Positions 1 through 8,372 of a stretch of 35,591 nt of DNA are shown in pieces. The position numbers and the translations under genes are program-made. The notes under the pieces were generated by a model. The model ran no database searches and was not told the DNA's origin. It saw only the letters and a list, made by a program, of their open reading frames with translations. Origin of the DNA: Desulfobulbaceae bacterium. Its GTDB lineage: Bacteria; Desulfobacterota; Desulfobulbia; Desulfobulbales; Desulfocapsaceae. Every line of letters begins with the position of its first letter. The stretch's first letter is position 1. The stretch lies in the NCBI GenBank assembly GCA_019163335.1, contig JAFLKM010000077.1, positions 1 through 35,591 of the forward strand, in the 5' to 3' direction.

Positions 1-82
1 GTGTGAGAACATGGCAATATTATATATTGGTATTGTTTTGATTGCAACTTAGAATAAGGATGCGCCATGCATAACATCGTCG

Positions 83-1036
83 ATGTATCATATATTTCTT
101 GTTGGAAAGAATTTGGCAGAAACTGTCTGTATAAATATCTGCGATTTTGAAGAACTGACGTTGCTTTATAATACTGATCAAAATATCAATTGGTTGGGAC
201 GACCGGTTTGGGAGCTAATGCCAAAGAATAAAGGTGATGATAAGTCCACTAAAACATTTCTTGGTCGTTTGGTACCAGTATCAAGGGCGATTTGCTTGTT
301 CGATGGAAACTCTAAAATGCTCTATGGGGAGGCATTACGCTATTCTATTTATCCAGATTTTCCTCGTGAGTTTAATACCTCTGTTGTTGTGAAACGCGTA
401 AAAAAGAAAGAAGAACGATATTTGGTTGGAGCAAGGTTGGGAATACGACCATGGCGTCAACTGGACGCTATCCTTCAATATAATATTTCAGGAAAGACTT
501 CTTCGCATGCAATAAACCTGGCCCATTTGGATGGTGTTTCAATTGATATATGGGTGGGCGCGTTGTTAAGAAATCCCGGGAAGCAGGATATTCTTGATAC
601 AGTAGAATCACGGTTTCATATTACCAATAGATTGCGTTCGGAGATTGGCTGTTCAACGTATGCAGCCGAAGTCCAGAAAGCCCAGGCTGTATCAAAGTTA
701 TTAGATGTTGCAGTATTTCTCTATCGTATTGAGCTTGATTCGAGAGAAGGAAAAGGGCTTGGTTCAACCGCGATTTATCACTATTGGACCAGTGTAGAAA
801 AAAATCTGGCCTTTTTGATGATCCATATTGAATCCATCGGCACAGATGATGCTGTTCCCACACGCGAAGCCTGGCGAAAGATGCTCTTTGCCTCTGCTTG
901 TGACGCCTATCGTATTGCCTGTGGGCAGGAAACACCACGGCAGATGCGGGCTTTTGCCAAAGGATGGCAGAAGTTGACCACAAAGAAAGACAAACCAGAA
1001 ACAGATACTCAAGAAACCAAGGAGGAGGATGTATGA
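83..1036 (+). CDS. casA: C-terminal part of CasA/Cse1 (Cas8e), large subunit of type I-E Cascade; N-terminal part missing or interrupted
   Basis: Cse1 is the Cascade subunit that reads the PAM and recruits Cas3. Recognition rests on family-like blocks such as LGRPVWELMP, TFLGRLVPVSRAI and ARLGIRPWRQLDAI, followed by the helical C-terminal domain, and on position directly before casB. Cse1 is usually about 500 aa; only 317 aa follow the first ATG at 83, so roughly the first 180 residues are not in this ORF. The open frame extends back to 53, where a TAG at 50-52 ends it. Upstream of the TAG the same frame reads CENMAILYIG, which could be Cse1 sequence. The window edge prevents deciding between a nonsense mutation, a sequencing error or an older deletion. 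The stop TGA (1034-1036) overlaps the casB ATG. Family assignment is fairly secure; functionality is doubtful. Confidence 0.75.
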   Translation: MYHIFLVGKNLAETVCINICDFEELTLLYNTDQNINWLGRPVWELMPKNKGDDKSTKTFLGRLVPVSRAICLFDGNSKMLYGEALRYSIYPDFPREFNTSVVVKRVKKKEERYLVGARLGIRPWRQLDAILQYNISGKTSSHAINLAHLDGVSIDIWVGALLRNPGKQDILDTVESRFHITNRLRSEIGCSTYAAEVQKAQAVSKLLDVAVFLYRIELDSREGKGLGSTAIYHYWTSVEKNLAFLMIHIESIGTDDAVPTREAWRKMLFASACDAYRIACGQETPRQMRAFAKGWQKLTTKKDKPETDTQETKEEDV

Positions 1037-1524
1037 GCTGGCTTCTCGAACGACTTCGCAAGTGTCAGGATAACCGGGGGATAATGGCTAACCTTCGGTG
1101 CATACTTGTGGAAAATAAAAAACACCGTGCCTGGCCCGCATTGAACCGTCTTGGAGTGGCTATTGATGATGATGTTGCGGCATTTATTGCCGGCATCTTT
1201 GCTACCCATCCCGAAGTAACTACCGGCGGTAATTTTGGTGCTACCTGTAAATTGATAGAGCAGAAACGGGGCGACAAGCGCGGTGACGACCATAAGTTGA
1301 CTCCGACTGAACGTCGCTTTCAGCATTTGCTCAGTGCAGAACGGGGAGACGAGTTGAACAGTCGAGTTTTACGCATGGTTCTCATGGCAAAATCGCAGGG
1401 GGTTCCGGTTGACTATGCAAAACTTGAAATGGATCTGAAATTCTGGAGCGACCGCACCAAAACTGAATGGGCAACGTCTTTCTGGACGCAAGACATTACT
1501 CCTGCGCAGGAGGGGGAAGTATGA
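1033..1524 (+). CDS. casB: CasB/Cse2 (Cas11e), small subunit of type I-E Cascade
   Basis: Cse2 dimers form the belly of Cascade and stabilise the target and displaced DNA strands. The product is 163 aa, a normal length, mostly helical and basic. It contains the block LTPTERRFQHLLSAERGDEL, which fits the usual Cse2 RRFxxLL-type helix, and ends in a WATSFW segment. The start is the ATG at 1033, which overlaps the casA TGA and sits a few bases behind an AGGAGGA ribosome binding site at about 1020-1029. A longer frame opens at 964 but would run deep into casA. The stop at 1524 overlaps the next ATG in the same ATGA fashion, so casA, casB and cas6e are translationally coupled. The assignment leans on both sequence and context. 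Confidence 0.85.
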   Translation: MSWLLERLRKCQDNRGIMANLRCILVENKKHRAWPALNRLGVAIDDDVAAFIAGIFATHPEVTTGGNFGATCKLIEQKRGDKRGDDHKLTPTERRFQHLLSAERGDELNSRVLRMVLMAKSQGVPVDYAKLEMDLKFWSDRTKTEWATSFWTQDITPAQEGEV

Positions 1525-2159
1525 GTTGGCTTGTCCGGTTAGAAGTAGATGCGAAAATTGCTCGTACAGAAAGAATTTCAGACAATTACGCTTGGCACAA
1601 GAGGTTATGGGAGTGTTTCCCTGATGAGCCTGTTGCCAAACGGGATTTTTTGACGCGGATTGATCAAATAGAAGGAAAATTCAGATTGTGGATGTTGGCC
1701 CAGCGGCAACCTGTACGCCCCCAATGGTGCCCTCTTGATGATTTTGCGGTTAAGGAGATTGCCCCCTCATTTCTTTCCCACCCGTTCTATGCGTTCGACG
1801 TGCGGGCCAATCCTACAAAATGCTTGGTTCAACGGGATGCTAATGGTGTTCGCAAGCGTAATGGTAAACGCATTCCATTGGTGAAACCCGACGAACTGCG
1901 GGCATGGTTAGAGAGGAAGGGGGGTGCCGGGGGATTCTCAATTTCTGCTGACAAGCCACTTGAGATTGGGCCAATGGTAGAAAACTATTTTTCTAAGAAA
2001 GGACAGGCTGGCTACCACGGTGGTGTTCAGTATCGCGGCATATTAGTAGTAGACGATCCGGCGAGATTTGCTGAGACTTATCATTCAGGAATTGGCAGCG
2101 CCAAGGGCTTCGGCTTTGGCTTGTTGCTATTGGCACCAATAAACCTGCAAACAATTTAA
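1521..2159 (+). CDS. cas6e: Cas6e/Cse3 (CasE), crRNA-processing endoribonuclease
   Basis: Cas6e cuts the array transcript at the base of each repeat hairpin and stays bound to the crRNA 3' handle. The 212-aa product has the ferredoxin-fold layout: YAWHKRLWECF around residues 24-34, where His26 matches the usual catalytic histidine; the block FYAFDVRANPTK in the middle; and the C-terminal Gly-rich loop GIGSAKGFGFGLLLLAPI. The ATG at 1521 overlaps the casB stop and follows a strong AGGAGG. Its position between casB and cas7 is unusual, since in the standard I-E order cas6e follows cas5. A relic of another cas6e occupies that standard place (3863-4010). The start region of this gene also resembles that of casB. 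The function is well supported by motifs. Confidence 0.92.
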   Translation: MSWLVRLEVDAKIARTERISDNYAWHKRLWECFPDEPVAKRDFLTRIDQIEGKFRLWMLAQRQPVRPQWCPLDDFAVKEIAPSFLSHPFYAFDVRANPTKCLVQRDANGVRKRNGKRIPLVKPDELRAWLERKGGAGGFSISADKPLEIGPMVENYFSKKGQAGYHGGVQYRGILVVDDPARFAETYHSGIGSAKGFGFGLLLLAPINLQTI

Positions 2160-2179
2160 AATATAAGGGAAAAATAACT

Positions 2180-3217
2180 ATGAAACACTTGGAACTGCAT
2201 ATCATTCAATCCGTCCCTGTCGCCTGCCTTAACCGTGATGATCTGAACTCACCCAAGACAGCTGTCTTTGGTGGCGTCCAACGGGCGCGGGTTTCAAGTC
2301 AGTCGTGGAAGCGGGCGATCCGGGAGATGGCAAAGGAGCTTTTTCCACAGCAATTCAGGGGTGAGCGTACTCGATTAATGTTCGACCCACTTGTTAAGGA
2401 AATGGTGGCTGTTGGTCTCTCTGTTGCCGATGCGGAAGAGGGGGCGAAAAAGATTGTTGATGCGTTAGTGAAGCTCGATACTAAATCGAAAGAAAAGGTG
2501 AAATCAACAACTCTGTATTTTATGTCCCCACTTGAGCTGCAAACCATTGCCAAAGTATATGTCGACACCAAAGATGCAAAGAAAACCCTGAAAGCCATTG
2601 ATGCGAAATCTCTGAAAGATGCCGCCGATATTTCAATTTTTGGCCGCATGGTTGCCAACGACCACAGCTTAACCGTTGAGGCGGCCTCCATGTTTTCCCA
2701 TGCCCTTTCCACCCACAAGGTCAATAATGAAATCGACTTCTTTTCTGCCGTAGACGACTTGCAGCCCAAAGAAGAATCCGGCGCTGGCATGACCGGAACC
2801 TTGGAGTTTAATTCTGCCACCTACTACCGTTTTGCTGCCCTCAATCTTGACATGCTGGCCGACGCGGAACACCTTGGCAGCATGACCAGGGAAGAGCGGC
2901 AGGATGTGGTACGGACCTTTGTTGAAGCAACGGTCAAGGCTATTCCCGGAGCACGCAAAAACACGATGAACGGTAACACGCTTCCCGTCTATGTGCTTGG
3001 TGTTGTTCGTGAGAAAGGGCATCCGGTTCAGTTGGTTAATGCTTTTGAAAATCCCATTCATTCTACTCAAGGGTATGCTGTAAAGTCCGTTGAATTGCTT
3101 AAATCAGAGTATGCAAAACTTGCCGAAACCTGGGGAGTAGAAGCAGTATTAGAGAAGGCGATTCCTGAGGTTGGCATGAAAACATTCCTGGACGAGGTGG
3201 TTGCTCATGTCAACTGA
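2180..3217 (+). CDS. cas7e: Cas7e/Cse4 (CasC), Cascade backbone protein
   Basis: Cas7 forms the six-copy helical backbone of Cascade that holds the crRNA spacer. The 345-aa product opens with the family signature LELHIIQSVPVACLNRDD, followed by a FGGVQRARVSSQSWKRA block typical of Cse4/CasC. It also has FNSATYYRFAALNLD and a C-terminal segment containing the KNTMNGNTLPVYVLG stretch. Length and order of blocks match the family with no gaps. The gene starts 20 nt after cas6e behind a modest AAGGGAAAA site. Its last codons overlap the cas5e start at 3207, giving a coupled cas7-cas5 pair. Confidence is high. Confidence 0.95.
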   Translation: MKHLELHIIQSVPVACLNRDDLNSPKTAVFGGVQRARVSSQSWKRAIREMAKELFPQQFRGERTRLMFDPLVKEMVAVGLSVADAEEGAKKIVDALVKLDTKSKEKVKSTTLYFMSPLELQTIAKVYVDTKDAKKTLKAIDAKSLKDAADISIFGRMVANDHSLTVEAASMFSHALSTHKVNNEIDFFSAVDDLQPKEESGAGMTGTLEFNSATYYRFAALNLDMLADAEHLGSMTREERQDVVRTFVEATVKAIPGARKNTMNGNTLPVYVLGVVREKGHPVQLVNAFENPIHSTQGYAVKSVELLKSEYAKLAETWGVEAVLEKAIPEVGMKTFLDEVVAHVN

Positions 3218-3878
3218 TATACGTTTTCTGGCCCTTCGCCTTGAGGGGCCACTCCAATCTTGGGGGTTTGATAGTCAGTACAATCGCCGCAATACCGGTC
3301 TGATGCCAACCAAGAGCGCCATTGCCGGGATGTGCTGCGCGGCGCTTGGTTTATCGCGTGGGAGTGCGGGAGAGCAGGATTTCCTTTCCACTTTTGGAAA
3401 AACAAGAATGACCGCAATTGCCATTCCCCGCAACGGCGGAAAAAAGGAATTGCCGGTTCGGCGGTTGCAGGATTATCACACTGTACAGAATACGAGACGA
3501 GCTAGTGGACCTATCAACAATGATTGTGTCCTTACTCACCGGCAATACCTGACAGATGCCGCTTTCGGTGTTCTTCTTGAAGGGGAGGCAGTGCTACTGA
3601 CGCAGGTTGCCGAGGCTTTAGGTAATCCTGTCTGGGGAATATGGCTCGGGCGCAAGGCCTGCATTCCTTCGGCGCCAGTGTTTGCTGGTTTGAAGGGAAA
3701 TCGAGACGAGGCTCTACAACTTCTTATTGGAGAAAAACCGCTTGAATCCTTTACCCGCCAGGAAGATGTGGAAAAATTCAGTGATGGGCATGATTCTCTT
3801 CCCGATTCCGCTGCATCTTTTGCCAGCGAACGGAGATCATTTTCGCCAAGAAGAGTTCGGACATGTCCAGGTACTTAA
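3207..3878 (+). CDS. cas5e: Cas5e (CasD), Cascade subunit capping the crRNA 5' handle
   Basis: Cas5e binds the 5' handle of the crRNA and joins Cse1 to the backbone. The 223-aa product starts with the family motif FLALRLEGPLQSWG and continues with PTKSAIAGMCCAALGL, LQDYHTVQ, a LTHRQYLTDAAF block and PVWGIWLGRKACIPSAPVF, in the usual order. The ATG at 3207 is preferred to the TTG at 3201 because it overlaps the cas7e stop and brings the N-terminus into register with the family. The C-terminus (SPRRVRTCPGT) is near the expected end. Its last 16 nt overlap a second ATG at 3863, which appears to have been the start of an ancestral cas6e, as in canonical operons. Confidence 0.93.
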   Translation: MSTDIRFLALRLEGPLQSWGFDSQYNRRNTGLMPTKSAIAGMCCAALGLSRGSAGEQDFLSTFGKTRMTAIAIPRNGGKKELPVRRLQDYHTVQNTRRASGPINNDCVLTHRQYLTDAAFGVLLEGEAVLLTQVAEALGNPVWGIWLGRKACIPSAPVFAGLKGNRDEALQLLIGEKPLESFTRQEDVEKFSDGHDSLPDSAASFASERRSFSPRRVRTCPGT

Positions 3879-4010
3879 CGAATCTGGTTTCGACGCTGTA
3901 GACCGGCACTAATTAAGGCAAGGTGGGATTATTGCCAGCGCTCTTTTGATAGGTGAAGTGGCCCGGCCAAGGGTTTCGGCTGCGGCCTCATGCTGGTGAA
4001 ACGGATATGA
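3863..4010 (+). pseudogene. Relic of a second cas6e at the canonical position after cas5e
   Basis: The 141 nt between cas5e and the BRO-N gene hold scraps of a Cas6e. An ATG at 3863, overlapping the cas5e stop, opens MSRYLTNLVSTL and then a TAG at 3899, which resembles the start of Cas6e proteins. At 3957-4010 one frame reads SGPAKGFGCGLMLVKRI and stop. This is the C-terminal Gly-rich loop of Cas6e, close to the loop SAKGFGFGLLLL of the intact copy at 1521-2159. The middle, about 500 nt, is gone, and the two ends lie in different frames (3863 and 3957 differ modulo 3). The C-terminal match is strong; the N-terminal match is suggestive. The observation implies that the canonical cas6e was deleted internally while another copy lies upstream. 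Confidence 0.7.
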
Positions 4011-4019
4011 GGTGATAAC

Positions 4020-4856
4020 ATGGAAAATAAACTGGTGGTCTTTAAGAACAAAAAAATTAGACGGACTCTACATAACAACGAATGGTGGTTTTCTGTTGCT
4101 GATGTTGTTGAGGCATTGACTGATAGTGCCGACCCCCGCCAGTATATTAAGAAGATGCGCCGGCGTGATCCTGAGTTGGAGGCCTACTGGGGTACAAATT
4201 GTACCCCCCTTGCAATGGTGGCGCCCGATGGAAAAAAACGGGCTACGAACAGCGCCAATACCGAGGGCATCTTTCGTATCATTCAGTCTATCCCCTCGCC
4301 CAAGGCCGAGCCGTTCAAGCGCTGGCTGGCCAAGGTTGGCTATGAGCGGGTGCAGGAGATTGAAGATCCGGAATTGGCGACTAAACGGACCAAGGCGCTG
4401 TATCGGGCCAAGGGGTATTCCGATGCTTGGATTGAAAAACGGATGCGCGGTATTGCTGTGCGGGTTGAGTTGACTGACGAGTGGAAGTGTCGGGGGATCA
4501 ACGGAGAACCCGAATACGCTATCCTGACCTCGGAAATCTCTAAGGCAGCCTTTGGCTTGACACCTGCGGAATACAAAAACCTGAAAGGGTTGGAGCGGGA
4601 AAACCTGCGCGACCATATGAGTGATCTGGAGCTGATCTTCTCCATGCTCGGCGAGGCCGCGACCACGGAGATTAGCCGAAAGCAGGACGCACAAGGATTT
4701 GGCGAGAATAAGGTTGCGGCGAGTAAAGGTGGGAAGATAGCCGGAGATGCCCGGCAAAAACTGGAGCAGGAAACAGGAGAAAAGGTGGTGACACCTGAAA
4801 ATTACCTGACCGAACCGGAAAGCCAAAAACGGCTTACAAGAAAGAAGAAAGGATAG
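4020..4856 (+). CDS. BRO-N domain (prophage antirepressor-like) protein inside the cas operon
   Basis: The 278-aa product has an N-terminal BRO-N domain (about residues 5-105): WWFSVADVVEALT at 22-34, then DPRQYIKKMRRRD, NTEGIFRIIQSIPSPKAEPF and KRWLAKVGYERVQEIEDPE. The C-terminal half has GYSDAWIEKRMRGIAVR and LRDHMSDLELIFSMLGEA, followed by a charged, Lys-rich tail. BRO-N is a DNA-binding domain of phage antirepressors and large DNA viruses, and stand-alone bacterial relatives of this length exist. Their function is not established. The ATG at 4020 follows GAGGTG at 4009-4014, next to the stop of the cas6e relic, and cas1 starts 3 nt after its stop. It is therefore probably co-transcribed with the cas genes. 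It is not a standard I-E component; whether it acts in CRISPR regulation or is a passenger is unknown. Confidence 0.85.
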   Translation: MENKLVVFKNKKIRRTLHNNEWWFSVADVVEALTDSADPRQYIKKMRRRDPELEAYWGTNCTPLAMVAPDGKKRATNSANTEGIFRIIQSIPSPKAEPFKRWLAKVGYERVQEIEDPELATKRTKALYRAKGYSDAWIEKRMRGIAVRVELTDEWKCRGINGEPEYAILTSEISKAAFGLTPAEYKNLKGLERENLRDHMSDLELIFSMLGEAATTEISRKQDAQGFGENKVAASKGGKIAGDARQKLEQETGEKVVTPENYLTEPESQKRLTRKKKG

Positions 4857-4859
4857 TCC

Positions 4860-6078
<1,219 letters not shown>

Positions 6079-6145
6079 GGATTTGTAAGTTGGTAGCTTT
6101 TTCATCTTTAAAAATTAGACGATTTTACAATGCGATAAATGAAGT
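6079..6145 (+). promoter_or_regulatory. CRISPR leader between cas2 and the first repeat
   Basis: This 67-nt AT-rich stretch separates the cas2 stop from the first repeat. It is taken as the leader because the only heavily degenerate repeat is at the other end of the array, and because the repeat orientation (5' ATGTTCCCC, 3' AACCG) matches I-E arrays read away from cas2. A TACAAT hexamer at 6126-6131 could be a -10 box, but no good -35 is seen at the right spacing. No clear IHF site was found. Confidence 0.65.
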
Positions 6146-7577
6146 ATGTTCCCCACGCCAGTGGGGATGAACCGTAAAAGTTGCAACTGTCGTCCCGCTC
6201 ACCTTAATGTTCCCCACGCCAGTGGGGATGAACCGAGCATCAGCAGTCCCACGGCTCATAAACACATATGTTCCCCACGCCAGTGGGGATGAACCGGATG
6301 ATGGGCAGGGCAACAGGATGATTGACGTATGTTCCCCACGCCAGTGGGGATGAACCGTCAATAAATGGTATCTCTGACATTGCTAAATTATGTTCCCCAC
6401 GCCAGTGGGGATGAACCGTATCTGCAACGACCGGTAGTAACGTAACGTCAATGTTCCCCACGCCAGTGGGGATGAACCGTGGATCGGAACGGTCCAGTGT
6501 GTCAGGGTTCAATGTTCCCCACGCCAGTGGGGATGAACCGGGTGTGATAAAAGCTCCAGACAGAGCTGGAGAATGTTCCCCACGCCAGTGGGGATGAACC
6601 GAACTGAATCAACAGGGATGGTCTTGAGTTTAAATGTTCCCCACGCCAGTGGGGATGAACCGTCCATGAACATCACCGCAAATCCCCATACCGGATGTTC
6701 CCCACGCCAGTGGGGATGAACCGCTGTGCTTGTGGTCCACCGAATCTTTAAAGGCATGTTCCCCACGCCAGTGGGGATGAACCGTACCTCGATGGCACAA
6801 GCCGAAGCAATGACAAATGTTCCCCACGCCAGTGGGGATGAACCGAATACACTCCTTGAACACATCGCCCTCGTAGTATGTTCCCCACGCCAGTGGGGAT
6901 GAACCGCTCACATGGGAGTCGGTAGATTTTGCCGCCAAATGTTCCCCACGCCAGTGGGGATGAACCGTATGCCGTAAAACAATAAAACAGTGTAGAATTA
7001 TGTTCCCCACGCCAGTGGGGATGAACCGGCGATTGAGGCGGTGAGTAAGGAGGCGGACATATGTTCCCCACGCCAGTGGGGATGAACCGAAGCTGGAAGC
7101 AGAGCGCAAGGTAATGGCAGAATGTTCCCCACGTCAGTGGGGATGAACCGCAAGATGGATCTGCTGAAAGCGCAGATTGGCGATGTTCCCCACGCCCGTG
7201 GGGATGAACCGGTCTTTAGGGAAGAATATAGGATAATTTCGTAATGTTCCCCACGCCAGTGGGGATGAACCGGACAACGACCGTGACGGAATCCCAAATT
7301 CCCAATGTTCCCCACGCCAGTGGGGATGAACCGTTTGGCCGCGACCTAGTAATGCACCGAGAGCGATGTTCCCCACGCCAGTGGGGATGAACCGAGATAC
7401 GGGTGCTGTTGGCAGAGGTGAAAATTATGTTCCCCACGCCAGTGGGGATGAACCGATGGAGCACGTTTTCGAGGGCACGGCCAGGTAATGTTCCCCACGC
7501 CAGTGGGGATGAACCGATGGGATATGGACACCCTAGCTCATGCCATAAATGTTCCCCACGCCAGTGGGGATGATGAT
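6146..7577 (+). CRISPR. Type I-E CRISPR array, 24 repeats of 29 bp and 23 spacers of 32 bp
   Basis: Repeats start at 6146 and recur every 61 bp to 7549 without a single length change, so all 23 spacers are 32 nt. Each repeat begins ATGTTCCCC, has the stem CCCCAC/GTGGGG around GCCA, and ends GATGAACCG, which is typical of the I-E repeat family. Twenty-one repeats are identical. The one at 7122 has T for C at position 13, the one at 7183 has C for A at position 15 (lengthening the stem), and the last at 7549 has lost its final ACCG, marking it as the old, leader-distal end. Spacers are all different from each other. Several (such as those at 7090-7121 and 7151-7182) have open frames of the kind expected of phage genes, but no protospacer can be named from sequence alone. 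Confidence 0.99.
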
Positions 7578-7612
7578 GTCCTCACCGCCTTGTGTTGCTG
7601 GAATCAGTCGCA

Positions 7613-8023
7613 TTATGTCGGTAATGTTGTTTCGTGACAGTGGCTTACCTTGCAGCCTGTCAGTCCGTCAGCCTTCTTGACGAACGATGTGTCAAAGGTG
7701 GCGAATTGAACGCAGTCCTGGCTGGCGGCGAGGTGCAGGGCGTCGGCGAAGTCCAGTCCCTGGCCGGCCAGGTCGAGGGCCTGGGCGATGACACCGGGAC
7801 GGGCGGTTTGCACATTGGGCAGTCCCAAGGTTTTACGCAGCGCCTCCAGGATGGTGGCCTGCGGTAATTTGTAGGCAAGGCGAAGAACCCATTCAGTCTC
7901 CAGAATAACTGTCTCGGGGATGAAGATTTTATTTTTGGTAAAGAGGGTGGAGGCCTGCTGGAACTGTGGCTCGTCGTCGCGGGTGAGCAACCGGACCAGG
8001 ACATTGGTGTCAATCGCTATCAT
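7613..8023 (-). CDS. vapC: VapC-type PIN-domain toxin ribonuclease
   Basis: PIN-domain VapC toxins cleave RNA, often tRNA, when freed from their antitoxin. The 136-aa product begins MIAIDTNVLVRLL, with the first catalytic Asp at residue 5. It continues with an acidic site in PETVILETEWVLR, then GLDFADALHLA and FATFDTSF, which supply the remaining acidic residues. The ATG at 8023 was chosen because it brings the PIN motif to the very N-terminus; a longer frame from 8089 would run back through the antitoxin gene. It overlaps the antitoxin stop by 14 nt, a standard toxin-antitoxin arrangement. It ends 36 nt from the last CRISPR repeat and is convergent with the array. Confidence 0.9.
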   Translation of the reverse strand: MIAIDTNVLVRLLTRDDEPQFQQASTLFTKNKIFIPETVILETEWVLRLAYKLPQATILEALRKTLGLPNVQTARPGVIAQALDLAGQGLDFADALHLAASQDCVQFATFDTSFVKKADGLTGCKVSHCHETTLPT

Positions 8024-8276
8024 GGCGAGCTGCCTCCTTGGCGCCTTGCCGGACTGCCTCTTCCATGTCGGCGAGGCTTTGAGGCTCACCCTGATAGTTC
8101 AGGCAGGTCGTGACCTCGGCCAAGGTGGTTGCCGGGAATGGCTTCACCGGTCTGAGCAGGATGCCGTCGCCGGATTCGATGACCTCTAATTGCTGGCCCG
8201 GCTTCCAGTGACGGGCGTTGCGGATGGGTTTGGGGATAATGACTTGACCTTTGCTGGAAAGGATCGTCTGTGACAT
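8010..8276 (-). CDS. vapB: VapB-type AbrB/MazE-fold antitoxin
   Basis: The 88-aa product starts MSQTILSSKGQVIIPKPIR, the classic SpoVT/AbrB DNA-binding swapped-hairpin domain, and continues with KPGQQLEVIESGDGILLRP. The C-terminal part, with QSLADMEEAVRQGAKEAAR, is the likely helix that occupies the PIN toxin active site. The ATG at 8276 follows AAGGAG on the - strand, which decides the start against a longer frame from 8348. It precedes and overlaps vapC. By family knowledge it should repress its own promoter in complex with the toxin. Confidence 0.88.
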   Translation of the reverse strand: MSQTILSSKGQVIIPKPIRNARHWKPGQQLEVIESGDGILLRPVKPFPATTLAEVTTCLNYQGEPQSLADMEEAVRQGAKEAARHDSD

Positions 8277-8337
8277 GGGGGTCTCCTTGGGGGCAGTTAA
8301 GAGATAATTTGGATTTTCCATTTCGTTACGGCCCGTT

Positions 8338-8353
8338 ATCCCGATCATCGGGG
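8338..8353 (+). repeat. Copy 1 of a dispersed 16-bp palindromic element
   Basis: The sequence ATCCCGATCATCGGGG holds a perfect palindrome CCCGAT-C-ATCGGG. It is one of four related intergenic elements in the window (others at 10983, 17743 and 21305), sharing ATCCC-N5-TCGGGG. It lies upstream of vapB, possibly in its promoter region. Confidence 0.5.
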
Positions 8354-8372
8354 CGGTAAGAAATTGGTAAGA

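Noticed and set aside
1-82. Insertion sequence end disrupting casA
   Set aside because: No terminal inverted repeat or target duplication is visible in 82 nt, and the frame looks continuous apart from one TAG.
3727-3912. 61-codon + strand frame overlapping the end of cas5e
   Set aside because: It is a shifted reading of cas5e and of the cas6e relic, and has no ribosome site or motif.
4068-4826. 252-codon frame on the - strand
   Set aside because: It is antisense to the BRO-N gene, which has clear motifs and a ribosome site.
6125-7531. Nine open frames on the - strand through the CRISPR array, with repeated GSSPLAWGT, RFIPTGVGN and VHPHWRGEH blocks
   Set aside because: They are translations of the repeat in three frames with spacers between; the period is the 61-bp array unit, so they are not genes.
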